Part shown: piece by piece, positions 10,425 to 19,243 of the stretch
Numbering within the stretch: the stretch's first letter is position 1
Layout of the letters: each line of letters starts with the position of its first letter
Source: Leptospira sp. B5-022
GTDB lineage: Bacteria; Spirochaetota; Leptospiria; Leptospirales; Leptospiraceae
Assembly (NCBI RefSeq): GCF_000347035.1
Contig: NZ_ANIJ01000047.1
Coordinates: forward strand, 253,501-317,500
Direction: 5' to 3'
DNA length: 64,000 nucleotides
Notes under the pieces: generated by a model
What the model was told of the DNA's origin: nothing
The model's input: the letters and a program-made list of their open reading frames with translations, nothing else
The model's database searches: none
Position numbers and translations under genes: made by a program

Positions 10425-10862
10425 ATGGTTTTTAGCCTAGAAGAAAACGGTTTGGGGAAAAGAATGCCTACTCTGGAAGAAGCTCAAAAAGAAATTATCG
10501 CCGAGTTCTCGGAGGCGGCAGACTGGGAAGAAAGATACCAGATGCTGATCGAGATAGGGGACGAGCTTCCTATTCTGTCCCCCGAATTAAAAACGGAAGA
10601 TAGATTAGTCCCGGGTTGCCAGTCCAGGGTTTGGGTCGTTCCGGAAGAAAAAGAAGGCAAATTATTCATCCAAGCGGATAGCGATTCCGCGATCACAAAA
10701 GGGATGATCGCATTACTATTACGGGTATTTTCGGGAAGAACAAGAGAAGAGATCAAGTCAGCATCCTTGGAGTTCCTAAAAGAGATCGGTTTGGACAAAC
10801 ATCTTTCCATGAGCCGCAGAAACGGTCTTTATTCCATGGTAAATAAAATTAGAAGTTTCTAA
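10425..10862 (+). CDS. SufE-like cysteine desulfurase sulfur acceptor
   Basis: A 145-residue SufE family protein that accepts persulfide sulfur from a SufS-type cysteine desulfurase for Fe-S cluster assembly. The sulfur-accepting Cys is in [10 protein letters not shown] (Cys65 with this start), and the C-terminal helix region ([19 protein letters not shown]) is typical. Two ATGs are possible: 10425 after CGGGGA, and 10464, which also has a purine-rich lead and gives a 132-residue protein closer to usual SufE length. No suf cluster is next to it. Confidence 0.9.
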   Translation: MVFSLEENGLGKRMPTLEEAQKEIIAEFSEAADWEERYQMLIEIGDELPILSPELKTEDRLVPGCQSRVWVVPEEKEGKLFIQADSDSAITKGMIALLLRVFSGRTREEIKSASLEFLKEIGLDKHLSMSRRNGLYSMVNKIRSF

Positions 10863-10867
10863 TATTT

Positions 10868-11422
10868 TTAACTAATATAAGGTTCGTTGGGGATCTCGTT
10901 CGGGTTTTTCTTTCTTGCAGGGAAATGTTTGGCAAGTTCCTCCGTGAGTTCCTTAATTCCTACGAGTATCGCATCCTTGGGAGCACCGGATTTGAAACCC
11001 TCTCCAATTTTAGAAGAGATCGAATTCAATTTTTCTTGTCCTATCCTTTTGTAGATCCCACGATCGGCCAAGGTTATGATCTTCTTTTCGGAAAGAAGAA
11101 TATAGATCAATATCCCTGTATTTTCTTCCGTATCCCAAACTTTTAAAAAAGAGAACATTTCCACCGCTCGATCTCTTGCGGTTTTACCTGAGAATACTTG
11201 GAATGGAGAGATCTTTGTCTCGATAGCGACCTTTAATTCTCCTCTATGGGTCTTTTCCGAGTCGGAGACCGCAGAAGTGATCTCTTTCAGATCTTTGGGA
11301 CTAAAATATTTTCTTAATAAAGTAAAACCTGATAAAGGTCCGTTCCCGATCCTAAATAGGTCCAGGAAACCCGCAAAAATATTGCGTATCAGTCTTTCGG
11401 TTAAAGAAGGATATCTGCTCAT
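10868..11422 (-). CDS. TPM-domain protein
   Basis: About 184 residues with a TPM (TLP18.3/Psb32/MOLO-1) domain covering residues ~45-165. Recognisable strands are GELKVAIET, TGILIYILLSEKKIITLADRGI and the helix KDAILVGIKELTEELAKHFP. No signal peptide is seen. The ORF extends to a TTG at 11434, but the ATG at 11422, five bases past the stop of the upstream ygcG-like gene, fits better. Third gene of a lemA-ygcG-TPM operon. Such operons are common in bacteria; roles in envelope stress are suggested but unproven. Confidence 0.85.
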   Translation of the reverse strand: MSRYPSLTERLIRNIFAGFLDLFRIGNGPLSGFTLLRKYFSPKDLKEITSAVSDSEKTHRGELKVAIETKISPFQVFSGKTARDRAVEMFSFLKVWDTEENTGILIYILLSEKKIITLADRGIYKRIGQEKLNSISSKIGEGFKSGAPKDAILVGIKELTEELAKHFPARKKNPNEIPNEPYIS

Positions 11423-11427
11423 AAGAA

Positions 11428-12315
11428 TCACCAATCCGAAGAGGATCCTCCTCCGCTAAAATCTCCTCCGCCCCCGCTAAAAGAGTCACCGGAAGAAGAG
11501 GAACTCCAGCCTGAATCGCTGGAACTATAGGAACTCCAAGAACCCCCGGACCATCCCCCTCCGCCAGAACCTGGATTTTTGGCCGCTATGTATATGATAC
11601 AAAGTAGTATGAAGAAGATTACCAAAAGTGGAAGCATGATTTCTAAAGAAAAACCTAATAGTCCTCCCACCCAATACCCTAGATAAGTTGCTACTCCTGC
11701 CTGGAGTAAGCTGAATAATTTTTTGAATAAGAAACCTACTACAATTCCGATTACGACCAATGCGCCGATATAAAGTCCGAAATAATCGTCTTCCGTTGCC
11801 GAGCTTGATTCATAACTGGTGGAGCTCGGTTCCGGCAAAGGTTCTCCGTCTATAAGTCCGAGAATTTTATCGATCCCTTGGTCGATCCCTTCGAAATATT
11901 TACCTTCCTTGAATAAGGGTCTAACGTACTCCAACTGAATCCGTTTGCTGATTACATCAGGGATGGCACCTTCTAACCCTCTTCCGATCTCAAAACGCAT
12001 TTTACGATCGTCTTTTGCGATTAGGAAAATGACCCCATCCGCTATTCCTTTTCTTCCTATTTTCCAATTTTCCGCAAGACGGATGGAATATTGTTCAATG
12101 GTCTCCTCTCCCGTTGTCGGGATAATGACCAAAACCACTTGGCTTCCTTTACGTTTTTCGAAATTCCTTAGCTTATCTTCTAAACTAGAAACTTCTTCTC
12201 CGCTTAACGTCGACGTCAGGTCGGTGACCCTATGCGTCAATTTGGGAATGGGGACTTGGTCCGCAAAAATCCCGGAACAAAATAGGATAATCGGAAGAAA
12301 GAGTAGCCTTCTCAT
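11428..12315 (-). CDS. YgcG family TPM-domain membrane protein
   Basis: A 295-residue protein with signal peptide (residues 1-18), a TPM domain (~25-155) with the typical VVLVIIPTTGEETIEQYSIRL strand-helix, two hydrophobic segments (~185-240) and a C-terminal tail made almost entirely of Gly and Ser with Trp. This is the standard YgcG arrangement: periplasmic TPM domain, membrane anchor, Gly-rich tail. It sits between lemA and a second TPM gene, with 14 bases to lemA and close coupling downstream. Confidence 0.9.
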   Translation of the reverse strand: MRRLLFLPIILFCSGIFADQVPIPKLTHRVTDLTSTLSGEEVSSLEDKLRNFEKRKGSQVVLVIIPTTGEETIEQYSIRLAENWKIGRKGIADGVIFLIAKDDRKMRFEIGRGLEGAIPDVISKRIQLEYVRPLFKEGKYFEGIDQGIDKILGLIDGEPLPEPSSTSYESSSATEDDYFGLYIGALVVIGIVVGFLFKKLFSLLQAGVATYLGYWVGGLLGFSLEIMLPLLVIFFILLCIIYIAAKNPGSGGGGWSGGSWSSYSSSDSGWSSSSSGDSFSGGGGDFSGGGSSSDW

Positions 12316-12329
12316 TTGGGATCCGAGTT

Positions 12330-12941
12330 TTAAAATTGGACTTGAGGAGGTTTAGAAATTTCCTTCTCGTTCTCCACGCTGAAATTCGGTTTTACGTCAT
12401 AGCCGAAAATTTTAGCTGTGATCACGTTCGGAAACGTCCTGACGGTGATATTGTATTCTTGGACTGCAGTGATGTATCGGTTTCTGGCAACAGCGATCCG
12501 ATTTTCAGTTCCTTCTAATTGCGCTTGTAGCCCGATAAAACTTTTATCCGATTTAAGGTCCGGATATTTTTCCACCACAACCATCAACCTCGATAGTGCC
12601 GAGGTCATTTGTCCTTGCGCCTGGTTGAATTTCGCAAACAGTTCAGGATTATTTAATATTTCAGGTGTAGCTTGGACGGAACCCACGCTAGCCCTGGCCC
12701 TGGTCACCTCGATTAGTACCTCTTTTTCTTGAGCGGCGTAACCTTTGACGGTATTGACTAGGTTCGGGATTAGGTCGGCCCTTCTCTGGTACATATTAAT
12801 TACTTCCGACCAGGCGGCTTTTACCTGTTCGTCTTGGACTTGGATCGTATTATAACCGCATGAATTTGTGAAAAACAAGATCAGACCGGTAAAACCGATC
12901 AAAAAACCTTTGCGGATCCGAAAAAAATCGCCTTGGGACAT
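12330..12941 (-). CDS. lemA: LemA family lipoprotein
   Basis: A 203-residue LemA protein. The ATG at 12941 follows a strong GGAGGTAGGA; a longer frame to 12989 lacks such support. The signal segment ends FTNSC (Cys28, probable lipidation). The LemA core is clear: YNTIQVQDEQVKAAWSEV, YQRRADLIPNLVNTVKGYA, and the late RNRYITAVQEYNITVRTFPN. It heads the operon with the ygcG-like and TPM genes. LemA is a coiled helical membrane protein of unknown precise function. Confidence 0.93.
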   Translation of the reverse strand: MSQGDFFRIRKGFLIGFTGLILFFTNSCGYNTIQVQDEQVKAAWSEVINMYQRRADLIPNLVNTVKGYAAQEKEVLIEVTRARASVGSVQATPEILNNPELFAKFNQAQGQMTSALSRLMVVVEKYPDLKSDKSFIGLQAQLEGTENRIAVARNRYITAVQEYNITVRTFPNVITAKIFGYDVKPNFSVENEKEISKPPQVQF

Positions 12942-13016
12942 TCCTACCTCCGACCTGCGGAATTCTGTAAGGAAAACGTCCCTTGGCAATCGGTTTTTTC
13001 TAAGAACATTTAAGTT

Positions 13017-13154
13017 TTATGCCGCCTCTTTTGGGAAATTTTCGTGTTTTTCCAGTGCTCTTTTGCGGATTTCTTCGATGAGTTTGTCCGCGAGCATTTC
13101 GGCTAGAGCGGATATTTTTTCTTGGTTGATCGAGTTTCTATAGTCGGTTTTCAT
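13017..13154 (-). CDS. Small hypothetical protein, 45 residues
   Basis: A short gene with an unusually good ribosome site (AAGGAGG, 6 bases before the ATG). The product is mostly one amphipathic helix (INQEKISALAEMLADKLIEEIRKRALEK), with no signal peptide or Cys. It precedes lemA in the same direction with ~75 bases between them. No family recognised. It might be a small helical adaptor or a DNA-binding accessory; the sequence does not decide. Confidence 0.6.
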   Translation of the reverse strand: MKTDYRNSINQEKISALAEMLADKLIEEIRKRALEKHENFPKEAA

Positions 13155-13291
13155 TGGCGCCTCCTTGTGGTCCGAATATAAAAATACATGGACCCCCGGA
13201 CAAATCGGCTGGGCAGAAAACAAAAAACCGGGAAAATTCCCCGACTGCCTCTACCGATAAATAGAAAAATGGCAAGGGCCGCCCTGGACGA

Positions 13292-15022
13292 ATGGAATTG
13301 GATTATAAGACCCGACTCGAGGAAATCGAGAAGGTAGACGGTTATTTTCGTAGGTCCCCGGAAGGGATTTGGTCCTACGAACTGGATTCTCCCTTAGACA
13401 CCACTCTTCCGATTGAGGAGCAGTGCAGGCTGATCTATGAAAATGCAAGACTCACGCACTGTAACGATACCATGGCAAGGATTTACGGGTATCATAATGC
13501 GGAAGAGATCAAAGGTGTTCTATTAAAAGATATCGTTAGACCGACTAACAAGATGAATATGTTCGGTATTAACGAGTTTATTCGTTCCGGCTATAAGATA
13601 CACGATAGCGAATCGGAAGAGATAGATCTAAGAGGAAAACGTAAGTATTTTTTAAGCAGCGCATTAGGGGTTGTGGAGAAGGGCCACTTACTTAGAGCTT
13701 GGGGTGTGCTGAAGGACATTACCGCTATTCGGGCTGCCGAATCCAGACTGAAGAGAACAATCGCTTTAGAAAGTCTACTCACTCAGCTCTCCCGATATTT
13801 TTTAAGTGTAGAACCCGGAAACACTACGGAAGCGGTGAATCACGCGTTAGGCGAACTTGGAAAATTTTGCGGAGCGGACAGGGCATTTTTATTTTTATAC
13901 ACCCATGCAGGCCTAACCATCTCTAATACGAACGAGTGGTGCGCGGACGGGATTGAACATAGGATCCATCTATTACAAAATCTTCCTATAGAAACGTTTC
14001 CTAAATCGGATTACGAAACCATCAGTAATAAGGGCCATATCGTTTATGATTCTTTGGATAATGTGCCTTCTACCCATGCTTCCTTACGAAATCTTTTGGA
14101 AAGACGGGGGACTCGTTCTTTGGTAGTGGTAGGTCTTTCATCCCGAGACGAGGAGCTTGGTTTTATCGGATTCGATTCGGTAAAAGGCCAAAAACTTTGG
14201 ACGGAAGAAGATATTTATATTCTGAGATTAGTGGGTGACCTGATCGTTCTTGCTTTCGATAGACAAAAAAGAGAATCGGATCTGAACGATTTTTATGAAA
14301 GAATGAATCACGATCTGGAATTGGCGCGTCTTACACAAAGATCCTTGGTCTCCAGAGAGTTTCCTAGTTCTCCTTTTTATAAAATGGATAGTTATTTTCG
14401 TCCTTTCGAAAAAGTGGGAGGAGATATCATAACGTATATCCAACATGAGACCGGTGTATTGGATATTTTATTCGGAGATGTATCCGGTCATGGGATCTCC
14501 TCCGCTATGGTTTCCGGAATGGCGGTACTTTCTTTCAGGCACCATGCTAAGGCCGGTCTTTCCCCCGCGGAAGGTATACAACAATTCGTGAAAGATCTAA
14601 AACCTATGGTGGTGGAACATCATATCGCCGCCGTTTGGGCCAGATTTTTCCCTTTGGAGAAGAAGTTGGTATACTCGTATGCGGGCCATCCGCCTATCGT
14701 TTTGTTTAGAGGAGAAGAAAAGATCGAACTAAAAGGTATGAATCTTCCGCTTCTGATCTTCGATTCGATAGAATATTTTAACGAATCCGTTAAATTACAA
14801 AAAAATGATAGGATCGTTTTTTATTCCGACGGAATGTACGAAGTATTCAATGCGGAAGGTAGAATATTGGATCTGCCGGGATTCCAAGACATTTTACTCC
14901 AACATAGGGATCTCGGAAATTTAGACGAATATTTAGATCAGGTTGTCTCCGAGGTATTCCAATTTTCGGAAGGTGTGTTCGGTGACGATATGGCGATGCT
15001 CGTGATCGATATTAACGGATAA
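13292..15022 (+). CDS. PAS-GAF-SpoIIE (PP2C) phosphatase
   Basis: A 576-residue signalling protein. Residues ~20-150 form a PAS-like sensor (NDTMARIYGYHNAEEIKG). Residues ~160-330 are a GAF domain. Residues ~350-576 are a SpoIIE/RsbU-type PP2C phosphatase with the metal-binding blocks EKVGGDIITYI, LFGDVSGHGISSAM, YAGHPP, FYSDGMYEVFNAEG and FGDDMAMLV. It lacks transmembrane segments, so it is cytoplasmic. Such proteins usually dephosphorylate an anti-sigma-factor antagonist; no partner gene is adjacent. Start ATG 13292 follows CTGGACGA. Confidence 0.9.
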   Translation: MELDYKTRLEEIEKVDGYFRRSPEGIWSYELDSPLDTTLPIEEQCRLIYENARLTHCNDTMARIYGYHNAEEIKGVLLKDIVRPTNKMNMFGINEFIRSGYKIHDSESEEIDLRGKRKYFLSSALGVVEKGHLLRAWGVLKDITAIRAAESRLKRTIALESLLTQLSRYFLSVEPGNTTEAVNHALGELGKFCGADRAFLFLYTHAGLTISNTNEWCADGIEHRIHLLQNLPIETFPKSDYETISNKGHIVYDSLDNVPSTHASLRNLLERRGTRSLVVVGLSSRDEELGFIGFDSVKGQKLWTEEDIYILRLVGDLIVLAFDRQKRESDLNDFYERMNHDLELARLTQRSLVSREFPSSPFYKMDSYFRPFEKVGGDIITYIQHETGVLDILFGDVSGHGISSAMVSGMAVLSFRHHAKAGLSPAEGIQQFVKDLKPMVVEHHIAAVWARFFPLEKKLVYSYAGHPPIVLFRGEEKIELKGMNLPLLIFDSIEYFNESVKLQKNDRIVFYSDGMYEVFNAEGRILDLPGFQDILLQHRDLGNLDEYLDQVVSEVFQFSEGVFGDDMAMLVIDING

Positions 15023-15059
15023 GAACTGTAGTTTATTATCTATAGCTAAATTCTATTTC

Positions 15060-16004
15060 TTACTCTAAAACTTTTTTCTTTCTTCCTAATAAAAAAACTC
15101 CGGATAGAACGATGAACGTTCCGACAACGTTTTCCCAGGTGATGATCTCTCCTAAAAGGATCGCGGCTAAAAATAATGTAAATACAGGACCGACACTTCC
15201 AGCGATGGAAGCTTTATTGGAGCCTATTCTTTGGATACCTGCAGTCGTTAAGAAAGCGGGAACCACGGTGGTCAAAAATCCCAACGCGAATCCGTAACCG
15301 TAGACCTGCCATGGTTGGTCTATTAGGATTCTGTAATTCTTAGTGAAAAAGAAATGAATCAGCACAAAAACTCCGGACCAGATCATTAAAAGGGCCGTAA
15401 ATTTCCGTGAGCCCAGTTTAGGGATCATCTGCCCGCTACCTATTAGGTAAATTGCATAAGCCAATGCGGATAAAAAAACTAAACTTCCTCCGATCCATGC
15501 GGACTTACCTTGAGTCTCTGCATCCGGCAAAAATGCCAATAGGATGCCCGAGTATGTGAGAGCCACGGAGTAGACCTCGATCCTATGAACCTTCTTCTTT
15601 AAAAAAACAAAACCTAATAGAAGAACAAGTGCAGGAAATGTAAATAAGACTAGTCTTTCCATGGAGGCGGATAGGTACTCCAATCCCCAAAAATCGAAAA
15701 AGCTGGCCATATAATAACCGATGAATGCGAGTAAAACCACGATCCCGTAATCTTTGCGAGAGATCGATTTGTTCGAGTTTTTAGAAGATTCTTGGTAAAG
15801 AACAAATGCGAAAAACGGGATCGCAAATATCATTCTTAACGCCAAAACAGTAACCGAGTCTATTCCAAATTTATAAACTAATTTTACAAGCACTCCTTTT
15901 GAGGAGAATAAGACAGTTCCCGCCAGAGCGTATAGATAACCCAAGGTTTCTTCGCTAAGTCCTAGAAAGAAATGTTCTTTGGTTTTCTCGGAAGTTTGGC
16001 CCAT
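15060..16004 (-). CDS. EamA/DMT family transporter
   Basis: A 314-residue membrane protein with about ten hydrophobic helices arranged as two EamA repeats (GTVLFSSKGVLVKLVYKFG in the first, a matching second half ending GTFIVLSGVFLLGRKKK). DMT exporters move amino acids, nucleotides or other metabolites; no substrate can be read. The start ATG sits right after GGAAGA. It converges with the PP2C phosphatase gene. Confidence 0.9.
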   Translation of the reverse strand: MGQTSEKTKEHFFLGLSEETLGYLYALAGTVLFSSKGVLVKLVYKFGIDSVTVLALRMIFAIPFFAFVLYQESSKNSNKSISRKDYGIVVLLAFIGYYMASFFDFWGLEYLSASMERLVLFTFPALVLLLGFVFLKKKVHRIEVYSVALTYSGILLAFLPDAETQGKSAWIGGSLVFLSALAYAIYLIGSGQMIPKLGSRKFTALLMIWSGVFVLIHFFFTKNYRILIDQPWQVYGYGFALGFLTTVVPAFLTTAGIQRIGSNKASIAGSVGPVFTLFLAAILLGEIITWENVVGTFIVLSGVFLLGRKKKVLE

Positions 16005-16138
16005 TCTTCCAGGTTTTAATAGGCCCGATTTGATTAAAGTAGGAATCTATTAAAATGAATGAAAGAGTATAAGTCCGGTTCTTACTTCAAATTCCGGGGA
16101 AGTCCTACGATAATAACGATATGTATGGGAATTGTAAC

Positions 16139-16825
16139 CTAACGTCCCAAAAAGAAATAATTCAATTCTTTCCTGGAAGTTAAAAATCCTCCTCCCGGAT
16201 GGATTGCCGGAAAAAAAGAATCTCCGGCAATTTCTGAGGTAGCTTTTAGATCTCTGATCTGTCCGTAACATTCAGAAAGATAGAAAGCATGTCCACATCC
16301 TAATAGATGGTATCCTTCATGGATCATTGTATTTGAGGCCCCACCTACGAGTAAATGTCCGAGAGAAGCAGTATGGGCTAAAACAAATCCTCTAGTCCCT
16401 GTGTGGCTATCCACTGCTCCTAATACTTCGAATGTGGGGATAAAGAATAACGCTAGAATATAAGAAGCGAATTCGTATGCGATATCCGAGAACCTAACTC
16501 CGGCAAAGGCTAAGATCCGATCGCAACCTTCCGGCAGCTCCGCTTTATATAGTTCTTCCATGATCGCTTTACCCGTCCAACCTGGCCTTTTCCAATCTTT
16601 TACTTGGGCGACCTTAGCCTGCAAATTATATAGGATCAATTCTTCATTCCAAGAATCGAATAGATAGTCCATTCTTTCTTTTGAAACGTTTTCGTCCTTC
16701 CAAACGCAGACTCGTATGGTCTTCATTTTTCCATACTCGTAGGTTTCTCGTACCGAAGATTTATGAAATCCCACAGTGGTGCAGGAGGTTAGTATTAGGA
16801 TGAGAAGGAAACGAATATGTCGCAT
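16139..16825 (-). CDS. Putative metzincin-like zinc metalloprotease lipoprotein
   Basis: A 228-residue lipoprotein (signal MRHIRFLLILILTSC, Cys15) with HEGYHLLGCGH at residues 169-179, which satisfies the metzincin zinc motif HExxHxxGxxH. A helix upstream (AYEFASYILALFFIP) and GHLLVGGASNTMIHE lead into it; several Cys follow. The rest resembles no family I know by name, and the metzincin Met-turn is not obvious. The open frame extends to 16933 but only the start at 16825 gives a signal peptide. Likely periplasmic or outer-membrane protease; activity is inferred from the motif alone. Confidence 0.65.
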   Translation of the reverse strand: MRHIRFLLILILTSCTTVGFHKSSVRETYEYGKMKTIRVCVWKDENVSKERMDYLFDSWNEELILYNLQAKVAQVKDWKRPGWTGKAIMEELYKAELPEGCDRILAFAGVRFSDIAYEFASYILALFFIPTFEVLGAVDSHTGTRGFVLAHTASLGHLLVGGASNTMIHEGYHLLGCGHAFYLSECYGQIRDLKATSEIAGDSFFPAIHPGGGFLTSRKELNYFFLGR

Positions 16826-16920
16826 GTTTGCAATTCTTTGAAACCTTAGAAAAACTCCTTGGAAAAGCAAGGACTTTCGTTCGATACTAATATTGATCCT
16901 CCCAGGTAGGTGCAACGTCC

Positions 16921-17301
16921 ATGAGGGCCGCAAAACCGCAAAAAGCGATCACACCGTTTCGTTTATTATTTTTGCTCCCTTTGATCCTATTCATTGTTAC
17001 CACGATTTTAGGAGAGGGGTTGAGACTATACCGTTTGGCGGAAGAAAGGTCGATGTATTCCAGTAAACCGGTCTTGGATAGGTTAGTGGAAGACTTCAAT
17101 ATCGAGAGTATGTTCCATAAATATGGATATGATTTTCGGAACAGAATGAACCAGGAAGAAAGGAATGTCACCGGGACCATTAAGGACAATCCGATGGAGA
17201 GAACGATCCCCAAGATTTTTTTTGTACTTACTATCAGTAGCTATCCGATATACTCTTTTTTTAAATTACTGAAAGACATGTCAGAACAGTCGAAGGTTTA
17301 G
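16921..17301 (+). CDS. Small membrane protein, first of a tandem paralogous pair
   Basis: A 126-residue protein with a hydrophobic segment near the N-terminus (LLFLLPLILFIVTTILG), a ~65-residue soluble stretch, and a second hydrophobic segment (IFFVLTISSYPIYSFFKLL). The middle block YGYDFRNRMNQEERNVTG aligns with YGSDYRNKIPENESRALG of the next reading frame. It ends at TAG 17299-17301 in the same frame as that next unit. Family unknown. The overlapping minus-strand frame (16887-17213) is rejected because only the plus frame has a paralogue. Confidence 0.65.
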   Translation: MRAAKPQKAITPFRLLFLLPLILFIVTTILGEGLRLYRLAEERSMYSSKPVLDRLVEDFNIESMFHKYGYDFRNRMNQEERNVTGTIKDNPMERTIPKIFFVLTISSYPIYSFFKLLKDMSEQSKV

Positions 17302-17379
17302 GCGGATAAGAGCACGGTAAAACCTAAGAATAAAAAACAAACGAAGAAGAGCATATCGAACAATAGGTCTTCTTCTCCT

Positions 17380-17793
17380 TTGTTCCTGCTATTGGTAGGG
17401 ATTCCGTTCATCTTTTTTCTGCTTAGCGCAATGCTCGGAAGCGTTCTGAAAATAGATCGGGTTAGTTCTGAATCCGCATTTGAGAACAGGTTGAATCCGA
17501 TCGAAAAGGCCTGGAGAGGTCTGAAGCTAAAAGTATATGCGTATGAATACGGCTCGGACTATCGAAATAAGATCCCCGAAAACGAGAGCCGTGCCTTGGG
17601 TTTAATACGTGAATCCGTTCTAGAGTCCACTCTTCCTAGATATCTTTTTCTATTTCTAGCGATCGCCGTACCATTTTACTTTTTCGTAAGGTTGTTCAAG
17701 GACAAACCCCAAAAGAAGGCAGTATGGCCGGTTCCGGTAACCGCAGTTTCAAAGGTCAGGAAAACTTCCACACTTACCCAAAAAAAATCCTAA
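17380..17793 (+). CDS. Small membrane protein, second of the tandem pair (no ATG start)
   Basis: About 137 residues with the same layout as the preceding protein: hydrophobic N-terminal segment (FLLLVGIPFIFFLLSAMLG), conserved YGSDYRNKIPENESRALG block, and a second hydrophobic segment (YLFLFLAIAVPFYFFVRLF) followed by a basic tail. No ATG precedes the first membrane segment. The only usual start is TTG 17380, with a poor ribosome site, while the frame is open back to the TAG at 17299. It may be translated from the TTG, by amber readthrough, or be the distal half of a broken two-module gene. Confidence 0.55.
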   Translation: MFLLLVGIPFIFFLLSAMLGSVLKIDRVSSESAFENRLNPIEKAWRGLKLKVYAYEYGSDYRNKIPENESRALGLIRESVLESTLPRYLFLFLAIAVPFYFFVRLFKDKPQKKAVWPVPVTAVSKVRKTSTLTQKKS

Positions 17794-17843
17794 AGAGTTA
17801 AAATAGATTTGATTACGTTATTATGGCGTATTGAACATGTCGT

Positions 17844-18575
17844 ATGCTTCCAAGTAGACGATATTCGAATTTTCGTAAAATTATTACCCTAATCGGTGTA
17901 TTTGTATTATTTCTCCAAAACTGTACTTTAGATAAAAGGATAGAATTCGCGGGAGAGGATAAATTAGGCCTGGAAACAGGAAGTAACCCTTGCCAGGAAC
18001 TAACACATTATAATCGTTGGTTTGCTCTTTACGGTCTATGGCGCATCCCTGGTTCGAGGGATACGGAGATAGAAAAGAAAGACGGTAAGGTCTATTTCGC
18101 AGAACATTCCGTAAATTGGTGGCAGGCTAGTCTGAACGTGCTCACCGGTTTTTTTAGCACCATCACATTCTATAAAGTAACCGTAAATGAATGCGATCTT
18201 GGAACCAGATTCGTTCATAGAGACCAATACGAAAAATTCTTTGAAGAAGAAAGAACAAAGGCTCACTCGGAGTTCTTCTCAAAAACCGAAAGAGAATTGG
18301 AAGATGCTTTACGTAAGTATCTGGATAAAACAAGCCCGGCGGAAAATGCGGGTAAAAATTATAGCATGATCATCTTGAGAACCGGTAAGACTACTGAAGC
18401 CAGGGTAGTGGGCCAGGATGTGGATACTATTAAACTGGAAACGGAAGATTCTAACGGACAAAAGCATGAGTTTACACTTCCGAAAAAAGAAGTTTATAAA
18501 GTGATCTTCGCTACTAAGATCATCAAGGTGAAAGACTCTCCACCGGTTAAAGAGACCGGAAAAGAAAAACACTAA
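17844..18575 (+). CDS. Hypothetical lipoprotein with periplasmic domain
   Basis: A 243-residue protein with a lipoprotein signal ending FLQNC (Cys27). The N-terminal half contains NRWFALYGLWRIP and a hydrophobic NVLTGFFSTITFYKVTVNEC stretch, reminiscent of small Bor-like lipoproteins. The C-terminal half is a charged helical segment (residues ~125-165), followed by a beta domain reading like an SH3-type element (ILRTGKTTEARVVGQDVDTIKLET). No function is recognised. It is followed by a clear hairpin terminator. Confidence 0.7.
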   Translation: MLPSRRYSNFRKIITLIGVFVLFLQNCTLDKRIEFAGEDKLGLETGSNPCQELTHYNRWFALYGLWRIPGSRDTEIEKKDGKVYFAEHSVNWWQASLNVLTGFFSTITFYKVTVNECDLGTRFVHRDQYEKFFEEERTKAHSEFFSKTERELEDALRKYLDKTSPAENAGKNYSMIILRTGKTTEARVVGQDVDTIKLETEDSNGQKHEFTLPKKEVYKVIFATKIIKVKDSPPVKETGKEKH

Positions 18576-18583
18576 TCTTTTTT

Positions 18584-18618
18584 CGTATCCCTTCTTCGAG
18601 GGATACGATTTCTCATTT
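18584..18618 (+). terminator. Rho-independent terminator
   Basis: CGTATCCCT and AGGGATACG form a perfect 9-bp stem with loop TCTTCG, starting 9 bases after the lipoprotein stop and followed by ATTTCTCATTTTC. TCTTTTTT on the other side makes it work for either strand. Confidence 0.75.
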
Positions 18619-18703
18619 TCAGACAATAAATTTAACCGTTAGAAAAATCCTACTTGTGCATAAGCCATATCTTCGCTTATCATACGGACAAGGAAATTCT
18701 CCT

Positions 18704-19225
18704 ATGTTATCCTGTCGTATTTTATTCGGATCTATACTTTATAAATTTATAATACTCATGTTCGTTATGCCGATTTTGAACTGTGGATTGGCTTTAGGTT
18801 ACCAAGCAGAAGAGCAAGCCGCTAAGGTTTCGGAAAATAATAATAACGATTCGATGTTAGCTGCGTTAGGTCTGTTAAGCGGGAATTCGAGCAGTTTGCT
18901 TAGTTTTTCTCCTTCTCCATTGACGTTTTCCGCCTCAACGGGAAAATCAGCGTATGATATAACTGTTAATTACTGGCCTGGTTCAGGCACAGGGGAGTTA
19001 CGTATCGATCTGGTCTGGAATGGGATAATGTCTTGTGCTCCACAAGAAGGAGTGTTCGCGGTGTTTAATGACGACACATATCCTTTGACTTTTGCCAATG
19101 TTTCTTTTGACTGTTTTATAACTGGAATTGGCGAAGTATCGCATATTGTGGATATGGCTATCGGATCCGGACTTCCGAGTGTAGGAACGAACCTCGGAAA
19201 TCTAAGCGTAACTGTAACTCCTTAG
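18704..19225 (+). CDS. Small lipoprotein, paralogue A of a three-member local family
   Basis: A 173-residue secreted protein; the ATG at 18704 has AAGGA 9 bases ahead (the frame extends to a GTG at 18656). The signal segment ends PILNC (Cys27). After an Asn/Glu-rich spacer comes DSMLAALGLLSGNSSSLLSFSPSPLTFSAS, then a ~100-residue beta-rich domain with three Cys. The same order (lipobox, charged spacer, LGLL/LLSL + FSP/FTP/FSS motif, beta domain) is found in the genes at 20154 and 20838. Function unknown; probably an exposed lipoprotein. Confidence 0.68.
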   Translation: MLSCRILFGSILYKFIILMFVMPILNCGLALGYQAEEQAAKVSENNNNDSMLAALGLLSGNSSSLLSFSPSPLTFSASTGKSAYDITVNYWPGSGTGELRIDLVWNGIMSCAPQEGVFAVFNDDTYPLTFANVSFDCFITGIGEVSHIVDMAIGSGLPSVGTNLGNLSVTVTP

Positions 19226-19243
19226 TCCGAGTTTTAAAACGTT

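Noticed and set aside
16887..17213. Minus-strand 108-codon frame
   Set aside because: It overlaps a plus-strand gene that has a clear paralogue next to it.
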